Shown here: piece after piece, positions 1-11,900 of the stretch
Layout of the letters: every line of letters starts with the position of its first letter
Numbering within the stretch: the stretch's first letter is position 1
From: Rhyacophila brunnea
Lineage: Eukaryota > Arthropoda > Insecta > Trichoptera > Rhyacophilidae
Reading direction: 5' to 3'
NCBI GenBank assembly: GCA_022495005.1
Contig: JAGYXB010001365.1
Location: 1-64,000 of the forward strand
Length of the DNA stretch: 64,000 bases
The notes under the pieces: model-generated
Databases searched by the model: none
The model's input: only the letters and a program-made list of their open reading frames with translations
What the model was told of the DNA's origin: nothing
Translations under genes and position numbers: made by a program

Positions 1-2921
1 TATAAGGTGCATCCATTCCAATGCCTGAAAACTTATACTGACTCTTTCTGGCAGAATACTCTATTGAGTTAATGTTGTCTGAGTACTGAGATTTTGATGA
101 AACACTCTGAATTTTACTATCAGCTGTACTAACCGCTGATTGACCAGAATCACTCTCAATAACAGGCGGTTTAGGGCTCTGGGCATAGTGTAATGAAGTT
201 TTTTGAGCGGCCTCTACAATTGTGCTAGTGATAACACTGGGTGGGTTACTACGACTGCTTAAGTCTGATACGTTTGAATCAGTTTTTTGAGATTGGTATG
301 TAGATTGTTCAGGGTCAAGCACTGTGGTGATATTTTGTTTATTTCCTAAGTATGGTTGCGGCTCACTCAGTATTGTGGATTTTCTCACTAATGATGGTGT
401 ACTGACAATACTTGTTTCGGGCAATGAAGTTTGACAGGTTTCACTATACATCCGTTTCTTAACAGGGAAAGAAGTTTTCTCAAATGCTCTGCTGTCTTGA
501 ACAGGAGGAACATTACTTGCCGTCGTTGGCTGAATGAAGGTCTGCGGTGAATGCTGTACTTGAGAATATGGGGAATGCTGACTATGATGAGAGTAAGGTG
601 ACCGTACTGGAGAGAATGGTTCAGCAAACGATGATGGCTGCTGATAAACAGACTCCGTCCCAAAAGCAGGGTAATCCTCAGATCCACGTTGTATTTTTTT
701 ATCTTGCCCAGGTTTATGCGAGTCATAATAAGGGAGCGGACTTTTGGGTCTATCGCTTCCATAACCCTGAATTATAGCCTGGTTGGTCAGATTCTGTGCA
801 GTGCTGGCAGCCGCGTACACATGTTGAGAATAGGCAGCGTACGGCGATTGAGGTGCATCTCTCGGACTGCAACTTTTTTCTGGACTGCTTTTGACAGAGG
901 CAGTATCTTGATAAAAGCCCACCCTAACAGTACCGTTAAGAGGGGGGTAGGCTTTCTGGTGGTCTTCCATTCGCGGAGAAGCGGGAGACCGCAGTAGAGG
1001 GGAAGAATGTGAAGGATGTCTTGGAGAATCCAAGTCTTGGCTGAAGCTGGACCGTTCTGATATGGAACTACCAGTGCTGGTACGGCGAGGTCTGCTACCC
1101 ATCACTACACTCGGGTGAGGGCTCTCTCCCCCTTCCGGAATGACTGAATGAATCTCCTCATTAGCACTCGATTCACTTTTTGCATTATTGGTTGGGCTGA
1201 TACTTTTTCCTTCTAATTGAACAACATCGTTTGATTTCGAGTCATCTTGGTCTGATTCATCAGGTTTCTTTTTTCCAGAACCAGTTTTCGGCGCACCAAA
1301 AGCCTTAAACCAGGCACTCAGATTTGGTGTTGCCTTTTCCTGGCACTGCTTCAATGTCATTACATTGCTGACAACGTCATCGGCTTTCACTGTGTCTTCT
1401 TCCACATTTTTCTCTACTTCCTGCAGTTCATCCGTATCTTTCACTATTACAGGTTCCGGTTCGGTAGAATCATTTTTAGATGATTCAGCAACCACAACCT
1501 CCTTCTCTTTTGCAGCCACTGGAACATTTGTTTCGTTAGTAAAATTGTGCTGCTTGCCTAAGCCAAAACCCACAGTGGCTAAAACAGTACCTAGACTTAG
1601 CTTGGGACTTCCTTCCTCAGTTTTCACTATGAGAGAATTTTTAACTTCTTTGGACTTGTTTACAGCACTGAGTGGCAGAGCCGAATCTTCTTGTTTGGAA
1701 GTTGATTGAATGTTGATTGAATGTTAGCAATCAAATTTCCTTTTCCCTTTCCTGGCTGAAGTCGATCGATTGTTCTTTGAACCTCCTTTCTTCGCAGAGG
1801 AACTTTTACAACATCTTTATTTGGGAGACGTTTCTTGACATTCATATCCTTCCGCACATTTGCACTTTTATCTTTGTCTACAACTCCTAAATTGTCTTCA
1901 TCATGTTTAGCTGGAATCAGCAAATAGTCATCAGGACCCACATCCTGGAGAGGTGAGTTGCTGTTGGATTCAAATTCAGACAGCTTAGGAGTATCGACCA
2001 ACCAATCATTGATATCTTTCACCGCTTGCTCCAGCGCTTCAGTTGCAGATTCGTTTTTAGTGATCAAATGCTTTTTTGAAACCTTCCTTTGCGTAGTATT
2101 GACTTTATTTTGACTGGCCAATATAGTATGCTCAGGATTCATCTCACTGAGTTCATCGACAAACTCATATTCATCCGTCACAACACTTTTGACGTCTGCT
2201 TTTTTTGTCATGGAATCTAATTCTTCGTTTAATCGCTTCTTCTTCTTATGACTACCCGACCGAAACATGTCATCAAAAATAGATATGTTCTCATTGTTTT
2301 TTTCACTCTTAGCTTTTAATTTTTCTATGGTCTCTTTCAACTTGATATTTTTGTCTTTCTCTGGAGCTGGGAAATTGGATTTTGACTTCTCGGGAATCAA
2401 ATCCCAATCAGTTTTCAACATACCCCTCCGGCGCTCCTTGATCTTGTCATATTTATCTTTGTAGAAGTCTATATCGGGAGCTTTTGCTTGTTCCTTAGAA
2501 CTTGTTGCAGATAATTCAGAATCCTTCAGTTTTTTGGTAGACTCATGAGACTCGGTGGATGACGGCCTCCAACCATTTTTCTTCTTCTTTTCCTTTTCGT
2601 CAAGGTGCTTGGAATGTTTCTTCTTATGCCTGTTTTTATCGGCTGCATGCTTTTCAATCCGACTCTTCCTTGATTTTTTCAAGTACTTCAACTTTTTCTT
2701 CTTTTTAAGAGAGAGCCTGTCCTCAGACTTTGAATTACCTGATCGATTCTTTTTCTTGACGCGGGTTGGAGACTTTTTCAACGCACTGTCTGTACCTTTA
2801 TCTCTTTTTTTGTTTTTTTTTCGATCTAAAAAATTCTTCTCGGTTGATTTTGATTCCGGGCTTGGTTTCTCAACTGCCGTTTTTGGATTTTTCTCACTAT
2901 CTGATTCATCACTTTCTTCAC
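1..2921 (-). CDS. CECR2: CECR2 exon 10 (long disordered tail), broken by an 11-bp duplication, runs off window
   Basis: Acceptor ATTTCAG|GT at 2922-2928. The upper part (2921 to about 1725) is Lys/Ser/Glu rich with a polybasic [11 protein letters not shown] region. The lower part (about 1700 to 1) is open in another frame for about 566 codons without a stop and includes [12 protein letters not shown] at about 1311-1276 and a Ser/Pro/Tyr/Gln-rich tail. The frames meet at an 11-bp tandem duplication; read with one copy, the frame is continuous through the whole exon. Read literally, translation stops at 1660 after [10 protein letters not shown], giving about 951 residues that keep the bromodomain but lose more than 550 residues. 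Confidence 0.88.
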
Positions 2922-5900
2922 CTGAAATTATAATAAAATCTAGATAAACACTGGAAAATAGTATATTTATTGGGCTATACCAGCGTTTCCCAACCTTTTT
3001 TGGCTCGCGTACCACTTGGTAGTACATCACGCTTAATTGTATCACTTCGTAAAAATGATTGTATTTCGAGAAATTTGTTATTCTATTTGTATTATAAATT
3101 TTATAGGGTGACTATATTTCCCAAAACTCAATTTATTTAAGTTTAAAAAAAAATACCAAAGGTTTTTTTTTTTAATAAAAGGTGCCGAAGCTCATTTCTT
3201 GTCGAAATTCAAAACCAGAACATTTAAAGAAGTTTTTTTTGAACTAATTTTTTCCCAAAAATTACCGATATTAATAGAAAATATATGTATATAAAATTAA
3301 TTAAACATGGTAAATGTAAAAATTCTTCTGATGAAAACGAGACAGTTCACACTCCCATTTTTACAAATTTACAGCAACGGCGAAATTTTTGTTTTAAATA
3401 TAATAATATTAATGAAATTGTATTTAAAAATATTTTTATTACCGAAATTTTCTATTTATTATCGAAAATAATTTTTATGAAAGTGTTGCTTAAGATTATA
3501 ATAAGTACATTGTTATCAAGTTAAAAGTTTAATTTTTAAACAAATTTTACGAAAATATAAGCACAATAATTATATACGCATAATAAATTTAATGAGATCC
3601 TTGTGCTTGTTTTGCAGAACATATTTCAAGAACATAAAGTTTTCGGGTTTTGGAAAACACTCCATGAAAGACGATTTTAATCCTGTTAAATGAACTATTA
3701 TATGGGCATTTTCGCCAAAGTTTGTACATTGCGTTTTTAGCATGTCCCATGACTTTGATTGATTTTTTCATAGTTATTATATTATAGAATATTGGAAAGT
3801 TTGTATTTTTAACATGCAAATTTATTAATTTACTTTATTTGATCAGTTAAATACAACTGTCTGACCTGTATATATTTTTAATTGATTATTTAGATCGAAA
3901 GGTAGTGTGTTTTTACCACGTCCCACCCCTAAATTCAAATAAACAAAGTCTGACTTCGTCATTAATTTTGAGTGTATAAAATTAAATTCATAGTGTCTTC
4001 AACAGCTTACATTATATATTTTTGGAAAATATACAGTTTTTCCGTAAATTTGGACCAATATTGAAAAAAATCACGTTTAAAGTGTGTCCCAGGATATTTG
4101 AAAAAGTGGAATTCCACATTCCGTTACCACGATTTTAGCATGACGGCGAAAAATTTCTACTATAAATATCTATTTTTTTAATGTAGCAACACTTTTGTAT
4201 AACACTGATCGCCATTTACAATTTAAATTGTTGGTGTGTGTCGGTATCGCTATCGGAACAGGTTGCTTTCTGGGTTTGGTCATTTAAGAAGTTCCACTAC
4301 TGTTACCACGATTTTTAAGGTAAGAAATCACATATTTCTATTTCACATACCATACATATGGAGCTTATCTTTCATACTACAGATATAATAAAACATTTCG
4401 CAGGTTTAACAATAAAACTAAGCTAAATTTTGGCTTCAAACACTTCTGAAACAGAATCCGTTACTTCCATTCCGAAACTATATTGGTGGTAACGTATATG
4501 TGGAATGTAAAAGTAACGAAATGGAATGCATAAAGTTGGGTTTACATTGTGTGTTTAATTCTTCATAGATTATAAAAAGTTTTATTTTGTCTGTTCGTAT
4601 GAAAAACAAAAATATTTTCATTAAAAAATATAGAAAATAACCTGACTATATAAATAGATATGCATTAATTTCTCTTTAAAAATGATTTTTTTTATTTGGT
4701 TGTACCAATTCATTTTTTTAGATGCCGCTCACTCCTGCTCAGAAAATGAGAATTTATAGGAAAAGATTAAAACGCGATCCAGCAAAATTTGACGAATATA
4801 AAAAAAAATATTTAAAAAGAATTAAGCCCAAGATTAAAAAAGCATGTGATATGTCTGAATACGCAAAACTAGCGCAGATAAAAGTATAGAGAGATAAAAA
4901 AACAACAGAAGGAAAAGAAAAAACACACGACTGAAATAATTGCGAGACAGGCACTGGCTCTGTCATACTCTTTCTGTTATACGCCACTAAAATTTTAAAA
5001 CTTTTCCATACATTTTAGGCATAGCAATTTATAAAAATGTATGAAAAAGTATTTATTTGTTACGTTTAACAGAAATGTGTACCCTATTAGATTTAATACC
5101 TGGAACTGTAGGTATTCGCGAAATGTCAGAAAAGTCTTGATTACAATCAACCTGTATAGCTACATTTTATGTTGATGAATACAAGTCAATTTCAAGACAA
5201 CATACAGTCGAACTTGGTTATTACGAGGAAGATGGGACCGACTGAATTTGCTTGTTATAAGCGTTACTCGTTATATCAGAGAATAGGTATTTTTAAATGA
5301 GCATGTCACATTACACAAAAAATCGAAAATAAAAAATCTGGAAACCATCGTAAAAATCCCCGTAACAAGCATGGCATTCATAAACTACAAAAGTTGTTTA
5401 TTGTAATGAACGCTGGTAGGTACCTGCGGACTTCACAAACCTTGGATTTTTCAACCATATGCGTGGATACTTTTTTATTATTGTCGGCAAAACACCAATA
5501 AGGTAGGTACTTAGACACTTTACTAGTGTCATAAACGTAATCCGACCCCGGCGGCATCCTGTCCAATCGGATTTTATTGCTTAGGGTCGAAATGTTTTTA
5601 AACGATCGACACATTAACAGTATTTTAGCTCGGTATATCCGATAAGTTGCTCGTTATAACAGCGAATAAATTAAATGTATGGCGAAATTCATAAACCAAA
5701 TGTCAACAAATGTTTCCTTATTACATCCGAGATCTCGCTATGTCCGAGATCGTAATAACCGAGTTCGACTGTAATTATTTTCGTAAAAGTTATATACTCC
5801 GTGCCGCGCTAGGAACTCGCGTCCGAATCCCTTGCTGCTTTCATTTTTTTCATATATTGTTAATTTGCTTTAAAATATTTTTGATCTGAGTTACAAATAA

Positions 5901-8900
5901 TATAAATCCCAAATAAAAGTTATGGTTACTTATTTTACTAGTATTGTGAAATTTATTATAAAATATATCTATTTTAGTGATTAAGTTTGATTTGTTTTGT
6001 TATTGTGATGCACGTTGAATATATATCTGACTATCAAAAAATTCAAAAAAATTTCATAAAACAAAAATTTGTTTTTATGGTAACATGTAACTTTTGCTTT
6101 ACAAATTACATTCCGTTACCATTTCGTTCCATTCCGAAAATGTCCCAAAAAAAGTTGAACGTTAACTATTTTTCATTGGATTATTAAATAACGAAACATA
6201 TGTATTTTTCCAATAAAATTTAGTAAAAGTGATTACTGTCTTTAAAAAAATAACAGATCGAGCACTGATTGGTTTTTTCAAATACTAAAGGAAAAATGCT
6301 CTGCCATTATAGACATAGGGTAACGGAGTGGAACGAAATGTGCCCAAGAATTAAAATTCAATAATATTTTTTGACTATTTGTAGTTTTATTTTTAAGTGT
6401 ATGGTTTTTTTCATCTAATAGAGCTCTTTTAAGTGATAAAAAGTGTCTCATTCATGTTTTATAAGCTTAGTTTCGTGGTCACAGAGCGGAAACTTATTAT
6501 GCGCAATTTCATAATAAAAATGATATAAATATTGTATTAACCCGGCGCCCGCTTCTGTCACGAGTGTAGTACGCGAAATTTCGCAAAACTACGGGGCTAC
6601 AGCGCTTCTGTCGCCAATGTTGTACGCAAAAATGCGCCGGTCGATTATGTAGAATATACATGATGCATGATTTTGAAATCTCTACCATAATTTGCCTTAT
6701 TTCATTACCAACGGTGACATATATGTAATATTGTCAAATAAATTTTGTTACAATACTAAAACTAAGATGTTTGACATGCCTTCGACAGGCCGTCAATCTA
6801 CGCTCATTTAATTTTGGTTTGAAACATCGTGCCACTTTACTGCGTTTGCGCAGTATGCGTAATATCACTGTTGTGAGAGGACTGTGCAAGGAATCGCTCT
6901 TGTCGTTTTTCCGTACAAAATATTACGTATTTTACGCGATCTATTGTATTGTGTGAATTTTATTATAATATTTTGTCTGTGTTATTGTTTATGTGTTTTT
7001 AACTATACCATTCATGTGTATTAAACTGTTATAAAGTGTTTTGACTATATTTTTTTGGACTATTTTACCTTTGTTATCGTGTGAGTGTTTGGTTGAGAAC
7101 TTTTTTCAAACTTCAATATGGCTGGTTTAAGTGAGGAATTGGACTCCGATTACGAAATGTCTGAAGAAGAATTGGAACCATCTGACCTCAGTGATGTAGA
7201 TATATCAGAAGAGCCAATTGAACACTTGAGAACATGGACATCCGGACCCCATGTTCCGATCGTGTATGAGTTTGATGATTTTCAATCCGGCATAGCAAAC
7301 AGCGATTTGACTGAGACTTCGCCTGAGTGTCTTTTTTTTGAACATTTTTTAAACCGTGATATAATGTTGAAGGTAGTCCAACAAACAAACATTTTTTTCC
7401 ACTACCAGTATAACACTCAAGAACTTGGACCAAAATCACGTTCTCATAATTGGATCGATACAACTGTATCAGAATTATATGCATTTTTTGCGGTGTCAAT
7501 GCTCATGACACGAAACAAACATTTGTCACTAGAAGAACACTGGAGTACGGATTGTTTTTTAAGTGCACCCATTTTCGGTCAGACGATGCCTAGAGACCGA
7601 TATGAGTTATTGCTCCAAATGCTCCATTTTTCCGATCCAACAAGTGTTACCTCAGATAGACTAAATAAAATTAGGTTACTTTTAGAGCATACACGCAAAA
7701 TTTTCAAAGACACGATGATTCCGCATCAAAATCTCTGTATCGATGAGAGCATTATTGTTTTTAAAGGGAAACAATTCATTCCATCGAAGCGTCATCATTT
7801 CGGTATCAAAATGTTCGTGCTGTGTGACGTTATGACGGGTTATATTTTAGATTTTATTATTTATTGTGGTGACGGGACAGACATAGTGGATAGCCAAAAC
7901 TTTGGAATTTCCGGAGCTGTTGTGACAACGCTGCTGACCGAGTATCTGGGCAAAGGGCATTCGTTGTGGTGCGATAACTGGTACACCGGTCCACAGTTAT
8001 TCAAACACCTCCATGAAAATAAAACCAATGCTTGTGGGACTGTATGTAAGAATCGCAAAGAAATGCCATGCTTCAAAAAGCTGAAAAAGGGGGAGACAGA
8101 GGTAAAGTCAAACAGCCCATTGTTGGCTCTCAAATGGTGTGACAGAAGAGATGTCCACATGCTTACAACCATGCATGATGACTCCTTCGGTCCAACCGGT
8201 AAAACTAATTTTAGAACCGGAGAACCCATTATGGAGCCAAAGTGCATCTTAGAGTATAATAAAAATATGGGGACTGTCGACAAGGCCGACATGATGCTCA
8301 GCAGCTTGTCGTGCATGAGGAAATCTGTGAAATGGTACAAAAAAGTAGCATTTCACATGATTGACCTCTATTTATTAAATGCTTTCTATATGTATAAATC
8401 TGTTACTGGTAGTAAAAAAACTTTAGGAGAATTTCAGTTAGTCGTGATAAAACAATTAGTTGCTAAGTACGCTGTGAAAATCACGAAAACTCCACAACCC
8501 AGACCATCGACTAGTGAAAATCCATTGAGGTTGTTGCCTAGAACTTTAACAGATCATTTGCCGGAACACATTCCGCCCACGGCAAATAATAAAAAGCCCA
8601 GAAGACGCTGTCATGTGTGCGGAAATTCAAAAATTAATAAAAAAAAAACATCTCTATCTAGATATATGTGTTGTATTTGCAATGTGGCTTTATGTCTCAG
8701 TCCGTGTTATAAAATCTACCACTCTTCAAAACAATTTTAAATGTGTAAAGTAAAAATAAATATGTAACTCAGTAATAATATTTAATAGCTGTTTAAGTGT
8801 CTGCCTAAAAGTTTGTTTAGTCTAAAATTATTGTGCTATATTTACGACCCTACTCAGGGAAAAAACATTATGTGTGATTTTATTACCATTTGTGAAGTGT

Positions 8901-11900
8901 TTCTATACTCGCGTCAAGCACGAGCGTGACGAATAACAAAATGCAAGCCTTGCAGTGCTCCATATACATAAAACAAAATGGCGGAAATCTTATAAATGGT
9001 GAGTCTTTGTATAGAATTAATTTCTTCAGATATTTTTGACATTATGACTGATTTATTACAGTTTTTTAATGTTGTAAAATAATCTGAACATGTCTAGGCG
9101 CCTAAAGAGCCATAAAACTCATTTTTTATTGCCATTTTTATTATGAAACACAGAAGTTAAATTAAACAAAAACCGTCACCGCGGAGAGTGAATTCGTCAT
9201 ACTACAATAGCCCGCGAGTGCCAGGTTAATCAATATTTTGCTGAAAAATTGCTGTCACTAATTCAGCAATAGAACAAGGAATCTGCTAGCTATATAAAAA
9301 TGGTTAATTTGAGTGAAAAAATAATATTACCCAAATTTCAAACATGTACAAACTTTGGCGAAAATGCCCATATGTTCTCGTAAATCTTGAGACAAGCTAA
9401 CCTTATTTTCAACCAAAAAATTATGTAGAGTTTCGAATACTTCCGGTTGATTGTTTTCGATACACTGTTTCCAAAAATATAATTTCTTAATCATACTTTC
9501 AATTTTATCATTAACATTAGATCGTCATCGAGCTTTTCTGAAGTGTCAAATTTAAGTCATTTATTTTCAAAAAAATATCAGATAAATATGCAAGTGCCTG
9601 AATGAATTATAGAAAAAATACAATAGTTTAAATGTTATTTTTATGACTGATTTTTTTTTTACTTTTTATGTCCTCCATTACTGATTATTTTTCGCGTACC
9701 ACCAACTATCCACTCGCGTACCACCGGTGGTACGCGTACCACAGGTTGGGAACCGCTGGGCTATTAAAATTAATAAACCATTTTTTTAGATTGATAAATT
9801 ATTTATGGCCAAATGCAAAAATGTTAACGATAAATAAAAGTAAATTACCATGTTCAATCCGAAATGTTGTATATGGGCCTCCACAGAGTGGAGGTTGTAT
9901 TAACAGATTGTGAACAAGGAATAGTTGTTGGCCATTCGCCCAACCCATTAGGTTCTTGCACTGGATTAAATATGTATTGAAAAAATAATGCATTATTTCT
10001 AACCAGCCACAGGTTCGAACCCCTGAACAACGGCTTCATATTTATACAAAACTCTACACATTAGGCCAGGGATGGCATATAATTCCTGAATCATTTTACC
10101 TTGACTTGGGTTTCTTTTCCTCTTTCTGTTATCCGTTGGTGGATTCCGAGGACGCCTGTCAGTCTTGACAGCTGCTTTCCTGGGTGAAGGATTGTGTACC
10201 GGATATTCCACGGCAATGTCATCATCCGAAGATGTAACACGATCAAAGTAACGCTGCGTCAACTTGTTGAATGCTGTTTCTAGATGACCTACCATTTCTG
10301 TATACTCTGCAAGATAAGGAATATAAAAATGTAGCTGTTAAAGTATATTACACAATGCAAAATGATGATACCATATTTTGTGTTCTCCTAATTATTAAAT
10401 TAATAAATACCTGCAGCAATATTATCAGTTAATAGTTAATGTGGGTTTAATTATTTCTTTCCTTCCAAATTTAATAATTACCCTGTATTAATTAACTTAA
10501 CTATCATAATAGTAATAATTAAGAGGTGAAATTATTTTTCTATTGTTAATTATCCAATAATAATAAGACTGAATGAAGTGAATTACTGAGAATAGAATTG
10601 ATATAATTTTTTTTTTCAAAAAATGACAACACTGAGAAATATTCTACACGCGACTATAGCGACTTCCTGTTATTGCTGAGATCTTGTTGTCGGACAGTAT
10701 AAAAATATAATCCTGCTTACCATTATCCTGTCCATTGTAGAGCCGGCAATTGTTCACAATGAGATTGAAGTCTCCCTTAAACATGGAGAAGTGTTTGTAG
10801 TATCCTTGGTCCAATCGATCTTCCATCCTCTGAAGGTCCATCGGCCTACGAATTACGCTGTAGTAGTTTGGGGCAAAATCTTCCTCAACGGGATCCATAA
10901 ACGGCCAAGCATCCTCATGGCATTTAATCTGTTCCAGCACTTTGTACATATCTGTCTGGAGATCCTCCTCCATTAGAGCTAGACTATTAAGAAAAAAAGG
11001 AAGATTATCATACTGCATTTCCAAAATAGAACTGATGGTTGTAAAACTGTTATTTAAAAAGTTGGCATTTTTCAACTCATTAAAACGACAAAAAAGTGAT
11101 TGAACTGACTCTCATGGATTTATACAAAATAATTTCTTTAAATTAATTATGAGCTTTGTAAACAAAGACGATTTACTTACATTTGGGAGCTTTTGAGTTT
11201 CCGTATGGTGGAGTCACCGGTGGTAGGTTGATCTCCAAGATTGGGGATGAGGACAGCAGAAGCCAGAGAATTGTTGGTTCTTCGAGGGCCTGTCCTACGT
11301 GTCTCACTGTAGGTCTTGTCTTCACGCCCAGGCGAAGACTGTGGTGATATGGATCGCATTCTGAAAAATCAAATTCCAATAATAATTTTACTTTTAAGTT
11401 ATCTGTAGACCAGGCTTTATTGATTATTTGATTAAAATAATATCACTGGTTAATACATATTTGATGGAAAGACGTAGTATTAGGAATAACAACACTTAAA
11501 AGGTTTATTATAGGAAACTATATCGTCGGTCCCTATTAAAAAAGTCGGATCTGCAAAATGCTATTTTTCAGTACGAGCAAACAAAGATGTTTCATCAAAT
11601 GTCCTTTGTGACCTATTGCTTGCCATAATGAATAAAAATACGGGTTATAGAAATTTTTCTAAACGTTTATAAAAACATCCGTCTGTCCGGTGAACATAGC
11701 AGCAACTGTCAGATCTGACGCATCTTGCTCCCCCGCGCCCAGCCAACAATGTCGGTTGGTAAGAACCGATATTGTTATTCGGACACTCTTGGTAGATCTG
11801 TCATTTTTAACTTGAGTATCTCGAAATTTTTCAAACAAACAAAAAAACCTGTGATTGTGGTATAAATGTTTAAAGCGTTTAAATAACTTTTACGTAATAA

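Larger units (their letters stand above)
4080..6345 (+). mobile_element. Degraded DNA-transposon remnant inside the hAT relic
   Basis: Bounded by related inverted pieces carrying ttccacattccgttacc (about 4109-4125) and, reversed, ggtaacggagtggaa (about 6319-6333). It encloses a short transposase-like N-terminus at 4722 and a nested pogo-like MITE. Several gtaacg.aatgga motifs recur through it. Borders are approximate and the family is not assigned. Confidence 0.4.
2981..9758. mobile_element. hAT-type transposon relic hosting nested insertions
   Basis: Ends: CAGCGTTTCCCAACC at 2981 and, inverted, CAGCGGTTCCCAACC ending at 9758; both continue with GCGTACCAC motifs. Flanking 8-bp sites are ggctatac and ggctatta (6 of 8 match), as expected for an old hAT target duplication. 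Minus-strand remains near 9340-9560 look like hAT transposase but are broken. Most of the interior is later insertions. The element lies in CECR2 intron 9. Confidence 0.7.

Noticed and set aside
388..997. Open frames on both strands over 388-997
   Set aside because: They are shadows of the CECR2 last exon, which is open in a third (minus) frame through the whole stretch.
1365..1709. Plus-strand Ser/Thr-rich 114-residue frame
   Set aside because: Complement of the Lys/Glu-rich CECR2 exon; composition is the expected mirror image.
2267..2947. Plus-strand Phe-rich frames
   Set aside because: Antisense of Lys codons (AAG/AAA gives CTT/TTT) in CECR2 exon 10.
7188..8340. Minus-strand frames inside the piggyBac transposase
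   Set aside because: No motifs; antisense shadows of the intact transposase.
9668..10039. Short overlapping frames near the hAT right end and SINE X
   Set aside because: They cross repeat boundaries and lack start or splice support.
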